Assembly (NCBI GenBank): GCA_003249625.1
Contig: QKII01000293.1
Span: 1-10,286, forward strand
DNA: 10,286 nucleotides
From: Propionivibrio sp.
GTDB taxonomy: Bacteria; Pseudomonadota; Gammaproteobacteria; Burkholderiales; Rhodocyclaceae
Direction of reading: 5' to 3'
In this document: one piece after another, positions 1 through 6,125 of the stretch
Layout: every line of letters begins with the position of its first letter
Numbering within the stretch: position 1 is the first letter of the stretch
Notes under the pieces: generated by a model
What the model saw: the letters and a program-made list of their open reading frames with translations, nothing else
Databases searched by the model: none
What the model was told of the DNA's origin: nothing
Translations under genes and position numbers: made by a program

Positions 1-1
1 T

Positions 2-883
2 ATTCCGATCAAGGTTGTAAGCGACGATGTCGTCTGTCTGCAGGACGAGAAATTCACCGGTTTCCAGTCGATGGTCGAAGCGATAATGAAACAGGCCGAG
101 GTGCATCTCGCCCGATTGAACCAGCGCAAGCGCGAAACCTGCCCAGCCTCCGACCTGATCGTCGGCCTGCAGTGCGGTGGTAGCGATGCCTTCTCTGGTG
201 TAACAGCCAACCCGGCCGTTGGCTATGCAGCCGATCTGCTGGTGCGTGCCGGCGCGGCGGTGATGTTCTCGGAAGTGACCGAAGTGCGTGACGCCATCCA
301 TCTGCTCACCCCGCGCTGTGCCACCGAAGAGGTGGGCAAGGCGCTGCTGCGCGAAATGGCCTGGTACGACGATTACCTCGACCGCGGCGAGACCAATCGC
401 GCGGCCAACACGACACCCGGAAACAAGAAGGGCGGTTTGGCCAACATCGTCGAGAAGGCGATGGGTTCGATCGCCAAGTCGGGTACCAGCGCCATCGTGG
501 ATGTGATCTCGCCGGGCGAAAAGATCCGCAAGAAAGGGCTGACCTATGCCGCCACGCCGGCCAGCGACTTCGTCTGTGGCACGCAGCAGTTGGCCTCGGG
601 GATGACCATCCAGGTGTTTACCACCGGTCGTGGTACGCCCTATGGTCTCGAAGCGGCACCGGTGATCAAGGTTGCTACCCGCCGCGATCTCGCCGCACGC
701 TGGCACGACCTGATGGAAGTTGACGCAGGCACCATCGCCACCGGCGAGGCAAGCATCGAAGAGGTCGGCTGGGAAATCTTCCGCCTGATCCTTGACGTCG
801 CCAGCGGTCGCAAGAAAACCTGGGCCGACCGGTGGGGATTGTTCAATGCGCTGGCGGTGTTTAACCCGGCGCCGGTGACCTGA
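2..883 (+). CDS. garD: Galactarate dehydratase (UxaA/GarD family), 3' part, truncated by window edge
   Basis: The reading frame is open from the first bases of the window, so the true start lies upstream; 293 C-terminal residues are visible (E. coli GarD is about 523). Known family role: cytoplasmic dehydration of galactarate to 5-keto-4-deoxy-glucarate, in a fold shared with altronate dehydratase UxaA. Visible family signatures are [16 protein letters not shown] near the start of this part, [14 protein letters not shown] in the middle, then [38 protein letters not shown] and the C-terminal [15 protein letters not shown] and ending FNPAPVT. The unbroken [21 protein letters not shown] stretch and the C-terminus resemble GarD more than UxaA, as judged from memory of the family. 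The next gene starts 32 bp downstream with its own ribosome site, so the two are probably cotranscribed. Altronate or another sugar-acid dehydratase remains possible. No frameshift is seen. Confidence 0.82.
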   Translation: MPIKVVSDDVVCLQDEKFTGFQSMVEAIMKQAEVHLARLNQRKRETCPASDLIVGLQCGGSDAFSGVTANPAVGYAADLLVRAGAAVMFSEVTEVRDAIHLLTPRCATEEVGKALLREMAWYDDYLDRGETNRAANTTPGNKKGGLANIVEKAMGSIAKSGTSAIVDVISPGEKIRKKGLTYAATPASDFVCGTQQLASGMTIQVFTTGRGTPYGLEAAPVIKVATRRDLAARWHDLMEVDAGTIATGEASIEEVGWEIFRLILDVASGRKKTWADRWGLFNALAVFNPAPVT

Positions 884-915
884 TTTACCATGCGGCGGCG
901 AAAGGAGAAACGTTA

Positions 916-1896
916 ATGGAAAATTCGTCGCTACGTGTCGCTTACCCGGGGAGTTCGCGTTACCCCGACCCGGCTGTCGAGGTACTTGATCCGGCCTTTC
1001 TGCGTTACCGAATTTTCAGCGCCTCGGTCGAGCAGCTTGGTTCCGGTTTGCGTTGGGCCGAGGGGCCGGTGTGGTTCGGCGACGGACGCTACTTGCTGTT
1101 CAGCGACATCCCGAACAACCGGATCATGCGCTGGGACGAAACGACCGGAGGGCTCTCGGTCTTTCGTCAGCCGGCGAATCATTCCAACGGGCTGACGCGC
1201 GACCGCCAGGGCAGGCTGGTTGCCTGTGAGCACCTCACCCGACGTATTACGCGTACCGAATATGACGGGTCGGTCACCGTACTCGCCGATTGTTTCGAGG
1301 GAAAACGCTTCAACTCGCCGAACGACATCGTCTGCGCGCCGGACGGCTCGATCTGGTTTACCGATCCGGTGTTCGGTATTTCCGGCGAATGGGAAGGCGA
1401 AAAGGCCGAGCCGGAATTGCCGCAAGGGGTTTATCGCATTGATGGGCAAACCGGCAAGGTCACGCGGGTGATCGACGAAATGGCCGGACCCAACGGCCTC
1501 TGCTTCTCGCCGGACGAGCGGACCCTCTACGTCGTCGAGTCGCGGGCTACACCGTACCGCAGGATCTGGGCGTACTCCGTCAGCAAGGATGGCAAGCGCC
1601 TCGGTCGGCGGCGTCCGTTTGTCGATGCCAACGGGCCGGGGGCGTTCGACGGAATAAAAGCCGATATTGACGGCAACCTGTGGTGCGGTTTCGGAAGCAA
1701 CGGCTCGCTTGAAGCCGACCCGGCCGCGCTGGACGGCGTGATGGTTTACGACCCGTCAGGTCGGCCGCTGGCGCACATCCATCTGCCGGAACGCTGCGCC
1801 AACCTGTGCTTCGGTGGCGCCAAGCGCAACCGTCTGTTCATGGCCGCCAGCCACTCGCTGTACGCGCTGTACGTGGAGACGCGCGGCGCGGTTTAA
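916..1896 (+). CDS. SMP-30/gluconolactonase/LRE family sugar lactonase
   Basis: This 326-residue protein has the calcium- or zinc-dependent six-bladed propeller lactonase pattern. The likely metal ligands, by family comparison, are Glu49 in WAEGPVW, Asn136 in NSPNDIV, Asn193 in GPNGLCFSPD and Asp245 in FDGIKADIDGNLW. The segment SPNDIVCAPDGSIWFTDP is typical of the family. No signal peptide is seen, so it is probably cytoplasmic. The ATG is preceded by AAAGGAG at a suitable distance, which supports this start. Family members hydrolyse aldono- or aldaro-lactones to the open acid. Because it follows garD by only 32 bp, hydrolysis of a galactaro- or glucaro-lactone that feeds GarD is a reasonable inference, but the substrate cannot be read from the sequence. 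Its stop codon overlaps that of the convergent OYE gene by 4 bp, and no terminator hairpin is visible between them. Confidence 0.88.
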   Translation: MENSSLRVAYPGSSRYPDPAVEVLDPAFLRYRIFSASVEQLGSGLRWAEGPVWFGDGRYLLFSDIPNNRIMRWDETTGGLSVFRQPANHSNGLTRDRQGRLVACEHLTRRITRTEYDGSVTVLADCFEGKRFNSPNDIVCAPDGSIWFTDPVFGISGEWEGEKAEPELPQGVYRIDGQTGKVTRVIDEMAGPNGLCFSPDERTLYVVESRATPYRRIWAYSVSKDGKRLGRRRPFVDANGPGAFDGIKADIDGNLWCGFGSNGSLEADPAALDGVMVYDPSGRPLAHIHLPERCANLCFGGAKRNRLFMAASHSLYALYVETRGAV

Positions 1897-2975
1897 CGCG
1901 CGATCGATCCCGCCGGTGCCGAGCGCAGGTATTGCGGCGGCCATGCGGCGGTCTGGCCGAGTTCGTGCGCGGCGGTGAGCGGCCAGTAGGGATTGCGCAG
2001 GATTTCCCGGCCAAGCAGGACCATGTCTGCCTGTCCACTGCGCACGATGTGATCCGCTTGGGCCGGTGATGTAATCAAGCCGACGGCCGCCGTCGGAATC
2101 CCGGCCTCGTGCCGGACCTTTTCCGCGAACTCCGTCTGGAATCCCGGGCCGACGGGAATCTTCGCATCAGGCGTCAATCCGGCCGTGGATACGTTGATCA
2201 GATCGACACCGTGTTCCTTTAGCACACGGCAAAGCTCCACGGTCTCGTCGGCACGCCAGCCACCGTCGACCCAGTCGGTCGCCGAGACTCGCACCAGCAA
2301 CGGCAGACGCTCCGGCCAGACGGCGCGAACAGCGTCAACGACCTCAACGACCATACGTGTACGGTTGGCGAAGCCGCCGCCGTAGTTGTCGCGACGCGTG
2401 TTGGCCAGCGGCGACAAGAACTCGTGCAGCAGATAGCCGTGCGCGGCATGAATCTCAACGGCGGAGTAGCCGGCTTCCTGTGCTCGCTGTGCTGCCGCGA
2501 CGAATTGCTTAATAATCGTCTGAATGCCGTCGGCGTCGAGTTCGTGCGGCATGCCATGCTGTCCGGAAAACGGAATCGGCGATGGTCCGACGACCGACCA
2601 GCCGCCTTCGCCAGCCGGAATAGGCGTTTGCGCCTCCCAGCCGCGTCGCACGCTGGCTTTTCGTCCGGCATGCGCGAGCTGGATCGCCATCGGGCAGCCC
2701 TGTTCGCTGGCAAAGTGCACGATGCGCGCCAGAGGTTCGATCTGCACGTCATCCCACAGGCCGAGATCGCTCGGGCTGATGCGTCCCTCGGGCGCGACCG
2801 CGGTCGCCTCGCCGATGATCAAACCGGCGCCCCCGACAGCACGTGTGCCGTAATGCACGAAATGCCAGTCGTTGGCCAGGCCATCGGTCGCGGAATATTG
2901 GCACATGGCAGGAATGCCGATACGGTTGCGCAGCGTGATGTCTCGCAGGACCAGCGGTTCGAAGAGGTGTGTCAT
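1893..2975 (-). CDS. Old Yellow Enzyme family NADH:flavin oxidoreductase (XenA/YqjM class)
   Basis: This 360-residue FMN-dependent ene-reductase has a single TIM-barrel domain. Visible signatures are the N-terminal FEPLVLRDITLRNRI, Cys25 and Tyr27 in AMCQYSA (the flavin-tuning Cys of the XenA/YqjM class), QLAHAGRKAS at 99-108, the substrate-binding pair His176 and His179 in VEIHAAHGYLLHEFLSP, the RRDNYGG loop, and LLGREILRNPYWP near the C-terminus. The numbering closely matches P. putida XenA. Known activity of the class is NAD(P)H-dependent reduction of activated C=C bonds and nitro compounds; the natural substrate is usually unknown. A GGAG lies just upstream of the ATG. The MocR regulator gene ends 48 bp upstream on the same strand, so the two probably form an operon. 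There is no second FeS/FAD domain as in 2,4-dienoyl-CoA reductase, which excludes that subgroup. Confidence 0.93.
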   Translation of the reverse strand: MTHLFEPLVLRDITLRNRIGIPAMCQYSATDGLANDWHFVHYGTRAVGGAGLIIGEATAVAPEGRISPSDLGLWDDVQIEPLARIVHFASEQGCPMAIQLAHAGRKASVRRGWEAQTPIPAGEGGWSVVGPSPIPFSGQHGMPHELDADGIQTIIKQFVAAAQRAQEAGYSAVEIHAAHGYLLHEFLSPLANTRRDNYGGGFANRTRMVVEVVDAVRAVWPERLPLLVRVSATDWVDGGWRADETVELCRVLKEHGVDLINVSTAGLTPDAKIPVGPGFQTEFAEKVRHEAGIPTAAVGLITSPAQADHIVRSGQADMVLLGREILRNPYWPLTAAHELGQTAAWPPQYLRSAPAGSIAR

Positions 2976-3023
2976 GGTGTCTCCGGATGGGCGGGATAAT
3001 GACGTTTCACGATAGCACGCGGA

Positions 3024-4421
3024 TTAAGCCAGTGCGTTGCCGAGGAAGCGCTCGAGGCGTGGGTCGAGCGCGTAAGCGACGTTGACGCGCAGCCAGGGCG
3101 AGGGTTGCATCTGCGGCCGGAAGATGTTGCCGGGTGCGAGCATGATCCCTTCTTGCGCCGCCCGTGTCGCGAGCTGGGCGGAATCGTTGATGCCGGGGGC
3201 TTCGGCCCAGACGAACATTCCGCCCTTGGGTTCCGCGTAGACGTTGAGGCCCGATTTTTCCAGCAGGCGCAGGGTGCGGGCAGTGGCGTCAGCGAGGCGA
3301 CCCTGCACACGCTCCTGAAACTTTCGGTAGTGGCCTTCGATAAGCATCAGGTAGACAAGCCGTTCGGCGAATTCCGGGGTGGCGATGCAGGTGATGATCT
3401 TGACGTCGGTCAGCTTGGCGGCGAGGTCGATGTCGCAGGCGAGGAAGCCGACGCGAAGGTTGCCCGAAAGGGTCTTTGAAAAGCTGCCAATGTAGATGAC
3501 CCGGCGCAACTGGTCGAGTTGCGCGAGACGCGTGGCGTTGCCCGGATGGAAGTCCGCATAGGTATCGTCTTCGACCACCAGGAAATTGTGCTTTTCGGCG
3601 AGCTGCAGAATGCGGAAGGCAGTGGCCGGCGTCAGATTGCAGGCGGTCGGATTGTGCAGTACGGAGTGCGTGAAGAATACTTTCGGTTGGTGTTGGGCCA
3701 GCAGTGCCTCCAATGCGGAGACGTCCGGTCCGTCCGGGGTGCGTGGAACGCCAATCAGGTTGATCCCCTGCAGGCGCAGCATCGAGAACAGGTTCCAATA
3801 GCCGGGGTCGTCGACAAAAACGCAATCACCCGGTTTGACCAAATAACGAAACACGATGTCGAGTGCGTGCATGGCGCCTTGGGTGAGGACGATCTGGCTC
3901 GGGTCTGCTGCAATCCCGATGTCTCCGAGCTTGGTCTGAAGTTGCTCGCGCAACGGCCTGTAGCCACGAGGGGTCCCGTAGTCGACCACATGCGCATCCG
4001 CACGTCGTGACAGCGTGCGGATGTTGCGCCTTACTCCTTCCTCGTCGAGCCATTCCGGCGGTAACCAGCCGGCTCCGACTTTGAGTCGGTCCGATGTGTC
4101 ATCGAGGCTCTGGTACAGCACTCCGACATTGTCGAAGGCGCGCTCCTGTTCGCAACAGTGTCCGACGATAGGCGCCGGCTCCTGGCGCGGTGCGACAAAA
4201 AAACCTGCACCCCGCCGGGATTGCAGGTAGCCGAGGGCGACCAGGCGGTCGTAAGCCTCGACGACGGTGAAGCGGCTGACGCCATGTGCTTCGGCAAAAC
4301 TGCGGATCGGCGGCACGCGCATTCCGGGGCGCAGCACGCGATCGTCGATCAAGGCACGCGCGCCGCTGACTATCTGATCGATGAGTGGAAGGCTGGATGC
4401 GCTGTTCAGGCTTAGTTGCAT
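3024..4421 (-). CDS. MocR-type transcriptional regulator (GntR HTH + PLP aminotransferase-like domain)
   Basis: This 465-residue protein has normal length for the MocR/GabR/PdxR subfamily. Residues about 8-78 are a GntR winged helix: RPGMRVPPIRSFAEAHGVSR, then TVVEAYDRLVALGYLQSRRG. A linker of about 30 residues leads to a fold-type-I aminotransferase domain at about 115-465. Its cofactor residues are visible: Tyr148 in VDYGTPRG, HNPT at 256-259, Asp285 or Asp286 in VVEDDTYADFHPG, and the Schiff-base Lys316 in GSFSKTLSG. Such proteins are usually regulators that sense PLP or an amino-acid/amine adduct rather than metabolic enzymes. The start is supported by AGGAG (minus strand, 4431-4427). The divergent promoter region carries a strong palindrome, as expected for autoregulation. 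The OYE gene downstream and the divergent lipoprotein gene are the likely targets. The effector is unknown. Confidence 0.93.
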   Translation of the reverse strand: MQLSLNSASSLPLIDQIVSGARALIDDRVLRPGMRVPPIRSFAEAHGVSRFTVVEAYDRLVALGYLQSRRGAGFFVAPRQEPAPIVGHCCEQERAFDNVGVLYQSLDDTSDRLKVGAGWLPPEWLDEEGVRRNIRTLSRRADAHVVDYGTPRGYRPLREQLQTKLGDIGIAADPSQIVLTQGAMHALDIVFRYLVKPGDCVFVDDPGYWNLFSMLRLQGINLIGVPRTPDGPDVSALEALLAQHQPKVFFTHSVLHNPTACNLTPATAFRILQLAEKHNFLVVEDDTYADFHPGNATRLAQLDQLRRVIYIGSFSKTLSGNLRVGFLACDIDLAAKLTDVKIITCIATPEFAERLVYLMLIEGHYRKFQERVQGRLADATARTLRLLEKSGLNVYAEPKGGMFVWAEAPGINDSAQLATRAAQEGIMLAPGNIFRPQMQPSPWLRVNVAYALDPRLERFLGNALA

Positions 4422-4449
4422 GAGTGCTCCTGTGTATCTGGATGGCCAG

Positions 4450-4479
4450 TGCTGTATCGGTCATCGGACCGGTACAGCA
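4450..4479. promoter_or_regulatory. Near-perfect palindrome, probable MocR operator
   Basis: Two 13-bp arms, TGCTGTATCGGTC (4450-4462) and GACCGGTACAGCA (4467-4479), are inverted around ATCG with one mismatch. It lies between the MocR start codon and the candidate MocR promoter, which suits autorepression. Further partial copies of the same core occur nearby: CTGTACC at 4498-4504 and TTGTATC at 4506-4512. Binding by the adjacent regulator is inferred from position and symmetry. Confidence 0.6.
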
Positions 4480-4505
4480 TTCCACGTTGTTTGAAAACTG
4501 TACCT

Positions 4506-4533
4506 TTGTATCAATGAAAGTGTCCGGTATTGT
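4506..4533 (+). promoter_or_regulatory. Candidate promoter for the lipoprotein gene
   Basis: On the plus strand, TTGTAT (4506-4511) and TATTGT (4528-4533) are spaced 16 bp apart. Both match the sigma-70 consensus only partly. The -35 overlaps a CTGTAYC-like half-site, so the divergent MocR could act here. Tentative. Confidence 0.22.
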
Positions 4534-4547
4534 TCTGGTCGTGTCAA
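4519..4547 (-). promoter_or_regulatory. Candidate promoter for the MocR-OYE operon
   Basis: Reading the minus strand, a perfect -35 hexamer TTGACA (4547-4542) is followed after 17 bp by a poor -10, GACACT (4524-4519). Transcription would then run through the repeated CTGTAYC motifs and the palindrome before the MocR start. The weak -10 makes this tentative; a MocR-activated promoter is possible. Confidence 0.3.
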
Positions 4548-4568
4548 TCGAACGTTAAGGAGATCGTG

Positions 4569-5090
4569 ATGGCCCTGCGAACCGTTTTTCGTGGATTTCT
4601 GGCGGTGGCGTCGGTTGTTGTGCTGGCAGGGTGTCTGCCTGTCGAAGCTCAGATGCCGCGGCAATCGCTCGTGGAATGGTCCGGCCAGCGTCTTCTCTTT
4701 GTCGCCGACGAGCGAACGAGCATGGTACGTTCCTACTATCTGGGCAATGGTTCGCCGGTAGCATTTGCGCAGTCACGCAGTGGGAGGCATGCACGAGTGC
4801 GCGACATGCAAATCGATGAGGCGGGTGGCAGGTTGTGGGTGCTCGGCTACAACGGCGTGTCGGTCTTCGATGCGCGTCGGTTGACCCTTGAACGGTTCAT
4901 TCCCGTCGATGGCGCACATCTTTCCTCTTTGCGCCTCGAAGGGCGCCGAGTGCGCTTGATTGCCGAATCGGGCGAGGTGGTCGGTGAACTTGACCGCCGA
5001 GGCGGTGCCTTAGGAATGCTGGCTACGAGCGTGACGGAAAATGTCCTCGAGCGTGTTGGCGTAGTCGTCCCAGGGGAGTCCATCAACTGA
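4569..5090 (+). CDS. Small predicted lipoprotein with propeller-like repeats, function unknown
   Basis: The ATG at 4569 is chosen because TAAGGAG lies just upstream and the N-terminus then reads as a lipoprotein signal: Arg residues at 4 and 8, a hydrophobic stretch at 10-20 and a lipobox LAGC with Cys22. Leu at +2 after Cys predicts outer-membrane rather than inner-membrane retention by the usual Lol rule. The mature part of about 152 residues has beta-rich segments at about 41-69, 78-113 and 118-142; the motif RDMQIDEAGGRLWVLGYNGV followed by a VFDARRL-type strand looks like YVTN/YncE-style propeller blades. The length allows only about three blades, fewer than a closed propeller normally needs. 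I do not recognise a named family. It is divergent from the MocR gene. Its last 81 bp run antisense to the end of the cyclase-domain gene. Confidence 0.7.
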   Translation: MALRTVFRGFLAVASVVVLAGCLPVEAQMPRQSLVEWSGQRLLFVADERTSMVRSYYLGNGSPVAFAQSRSGRHARVRDMQIDEAGGRLWVLGYNGVSVFDARRLTLERFIPVDGAHLSSLRLEGRRVRLIAESGEVVGELDRRGGALGMLATSVTENVLERVGVVVPGESIN

Positions 5091-5900
5091 CAGTGTTCGC
5101 TGGCGCGTGCAACCATCGACCGCACCGGCAGCGACCATCGCTTCGACGACGCGGCGTTCATGTTCTGGGGAGCGCAGCAACAGTCGGCCAGAAAGCAGGG
5201 AGAGTGCCGCGGCCAGAGCGTAGCCGCCCCAATTGGAGATGCCGGCGGGGACGACATGGTCCGCCGCTGTCGCGCAGAAGATGAGTTCTCCGTGGGTGAT
5301 CCGTTCGGCCAGTTGTGCGCGCAAGTCCCCGAGTCCGAGTTCGTTGCCGCCGTCGCCGATGGCGAGAGTAGTGAATTCCCGAGGTGTGGGGGGGGCCAGC
5401 AGACGGTCCGCTCCCGGAATCAGGTCGTCGAGCTGTTCGCCACGCATCGAGTAACGGTGCCCGTCCGCAGCATTGCCCGGTCGCTCGATGGCGAGCACGT
5501 GAGTCGGTGCGAACTCGCCGAGCAGATCGTCGATGGTACGGTCAGCGCTTTCCTGGGGTAGGTCGATCAGGGTGATCGGCGCCTCGATTCCGGAGATCGT
5601 GGCTCCGGCGGCGAGTTGCGGCGCAGTGTATTTGTCGGTGACGAGGACGACGCGCTTGCCGAGTTGCAGCAATGCATCGGCGATATTCAGCGCGCCTGGC
5701 GGACCGTCTGTCTCACCGGCGAGTGCGGCACGGATGCAGAAACCGGTGACGATGACCACGCGTTCGCTGCCGAGGAGCGCCTGTGCCGCTGGATAAAGCC
5801 TGCCGGAAGGGGCGTGCGCGGCCAGTCCGCGTCCGCCAGGGTCGCGTCGGGCGCAGGATTCGATGGTCTGAATGGCGTCGTGCACGGTTGGCTTGGCCAC
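5010..5900 (-). CDS. Glutamate cyclase domain-containing protein (DUF4392, D-glutamate cyclase C-terminal-like)
   Basis: This 296-residue protein carries the signatures I associate with the DUF4392/D-glutamate cyclase family: VVIVTGFC, ETDGPPGA at 63-70, VVLVTDKY, AIERPG at 137-142, SMRGE at 151-155, IGDGGNELGLGDL at 181-193, SNWGGYALAAAL at 222-233 and the C-terminal TLSVDGLP. In vertebrates this domain forms the C-terminal half of mitochondrial DGLUCY, which converts D-glutamate to 5-oxo-D-proline; bacterial stand-alone versions are poorly characterised. No signal peptide is seen. The start is GTG at 5900-5898, with AAAGG about 10 bp upstream, a rather wide spacing. It is divergent from the TAXI-TRAP operon, which suggests a role in metabolism of the imported compound. 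The C-terminal 27 codons overlap the lipoprotein gene tail to tail, yet the family motif VDGLP sits in that overlap, so this frame is real. Confidence 0.82.
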   Translation of the reverse strand: MAKPTVHDAIQTIESCARRDPGGRGLAAHAPSGRLYPAAQALLGSERVVIVTGFCIRAALAGETDGPPGALNIADALLQLGKRVVLVTDKYTAPQLAAGATISGIEAPITLIDLPQESADRTIDDLLGEFAPTHVLAIERPGNAADGHRYSMRGEQLDDLIPGADRLLAPPTPREFTTLAIGDGGNELGLGDLRAQLAERITHGELIFCATAADHVVPAGISNWGGYALAAALSLLSGRLLLRSPEHERRVVEAMVAAGAVDGCTRQRTLSVDGLPWDDYANTLEDIFRHARSQHS

Positions 5901-5912
5901 GGTACTTGTACC
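5901..5912. promoter_or_regulatory. GTAC palindrome at the start of the cyclase-domain gene
   Basis: GGTACTTGTACC is an inverted repeat with 5-bp arms and a 2-bp centre. It lies between the ribosome site and the GTG start of the minus-strand cyclase gene. The spacer is too short for an RNA hairpin without opening pairs, so a DNA-binding site is the likelier reading. The GGTAC arm resembles the GGTACAG half-site of the MocR region, but this is a short match. Confidence 0.3.
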
Positions 5913-5939
5913 TTTCTGCAGCAGGTGATCAGGGGCGGG

Positions 5940-5948
5940 ACTCTAGCA
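5940..5948 (-). promoter_or_regulatory. Candidate extended -10 promoter of the cyclase-domain gene
   Basis: Reading the minus strand, TGCTAGAGT fits an extended -10 (TG-N-TAGAGT). No good -35 is seen 17 bp upstream. Transcription would start near 5933, giving a leader of about 30 nt. Confidence 0.35.
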
Positions 5949-5968
5949 TGTCTGCAAAGCGTACTGAG

Positions 5969-5985
5969 CGCCCCAAAATGGGGCG
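5969..5985. promoter_or_regulatory. Perfect palindrome, candidate activator site
   Basis: CGCCCCA and TGGGGCG are perfectly inverted around AAA, 17 bp in all. No T-run follows on either strand, so it does not look like a terminator. It sits about 150 bp upstream of the predicted start of the TRAP operon transcript and about 70 bp upstream of the cyclase start, a common position for an enhancer-type binding site. Confidence 0.4.
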
Positions 5986-5997
5986 GTAAGCTTGTTT

Positions 5998-6014
5998 GCG
6001 CACCGGAAGTGTGC
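5998..6014. promoter_or_regulatory. Imperfect inverted repeat, second candidate activator site
   Basis: GCGCAC and GTGTGC are inverted around CGGAA with one mismatch. Its centre lies about 29 bp from the centre of the 5969-5985 palindrome, which is close to three helical turns. The two sequences differ, so they need not bind the same protein. Confidence 0.25.
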
Positions 6015-6099
6015 GTCGATTTCAGTCGAGGCTTCTCCATGTAGATGATCTTCTCGGAAAAACATGCTGTTAGGTGGCCTGACCAAAAACTTTATGTAG

Positions 6100-6115
6100 T
6101 GGCATGCAATCTGCT
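6100..6115 (+). promoter_or_regulatory. Candidate sigma-54 promoter of the TAXI-TRAP operon
   Basis: TGGCATGCAATCTGCT matches the -24/-12 consensus TGGCACRNNNNTTGCW at all but two of the fixed positions, with the invariant GG (6101-6102) and GC (6113-6114) exactly 10 bp apart. Transcription would start near 6126, leaving a leader of about 216 nt. Sigma-54 control is well known for dicarboxylate and amino-acid transport genes. A competing reading is TGCTAGAGT at 6112-6120 as a sigma-70 extended -10, although its -35 region is poor. Confidence 0.5.
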
Positions 6116-6125
6116 AGAGTGACTG

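Noticed and set aside
4530..4568. Upstream start of the lipoprotein gene
   Set aside because: The 13 extra residues are polar and would displace the lipoprotein signal; the ATG at 4569 has a good TAAGGAG.
5616..6044. Plus-strand open frame of 142 codons over the cyclase gene start and the intergenic region
   Set aside because: It is mostly antisense to the cyclase-domain gene, has no motif and covers the divergent promoter region.
6081..6093. Possible IHF site upstream of the sigma-54 candidate
   Set aside because: It matches the consensus poorly (three mismatches at fixed positions) and lies too close to the -24 element to assist looping.
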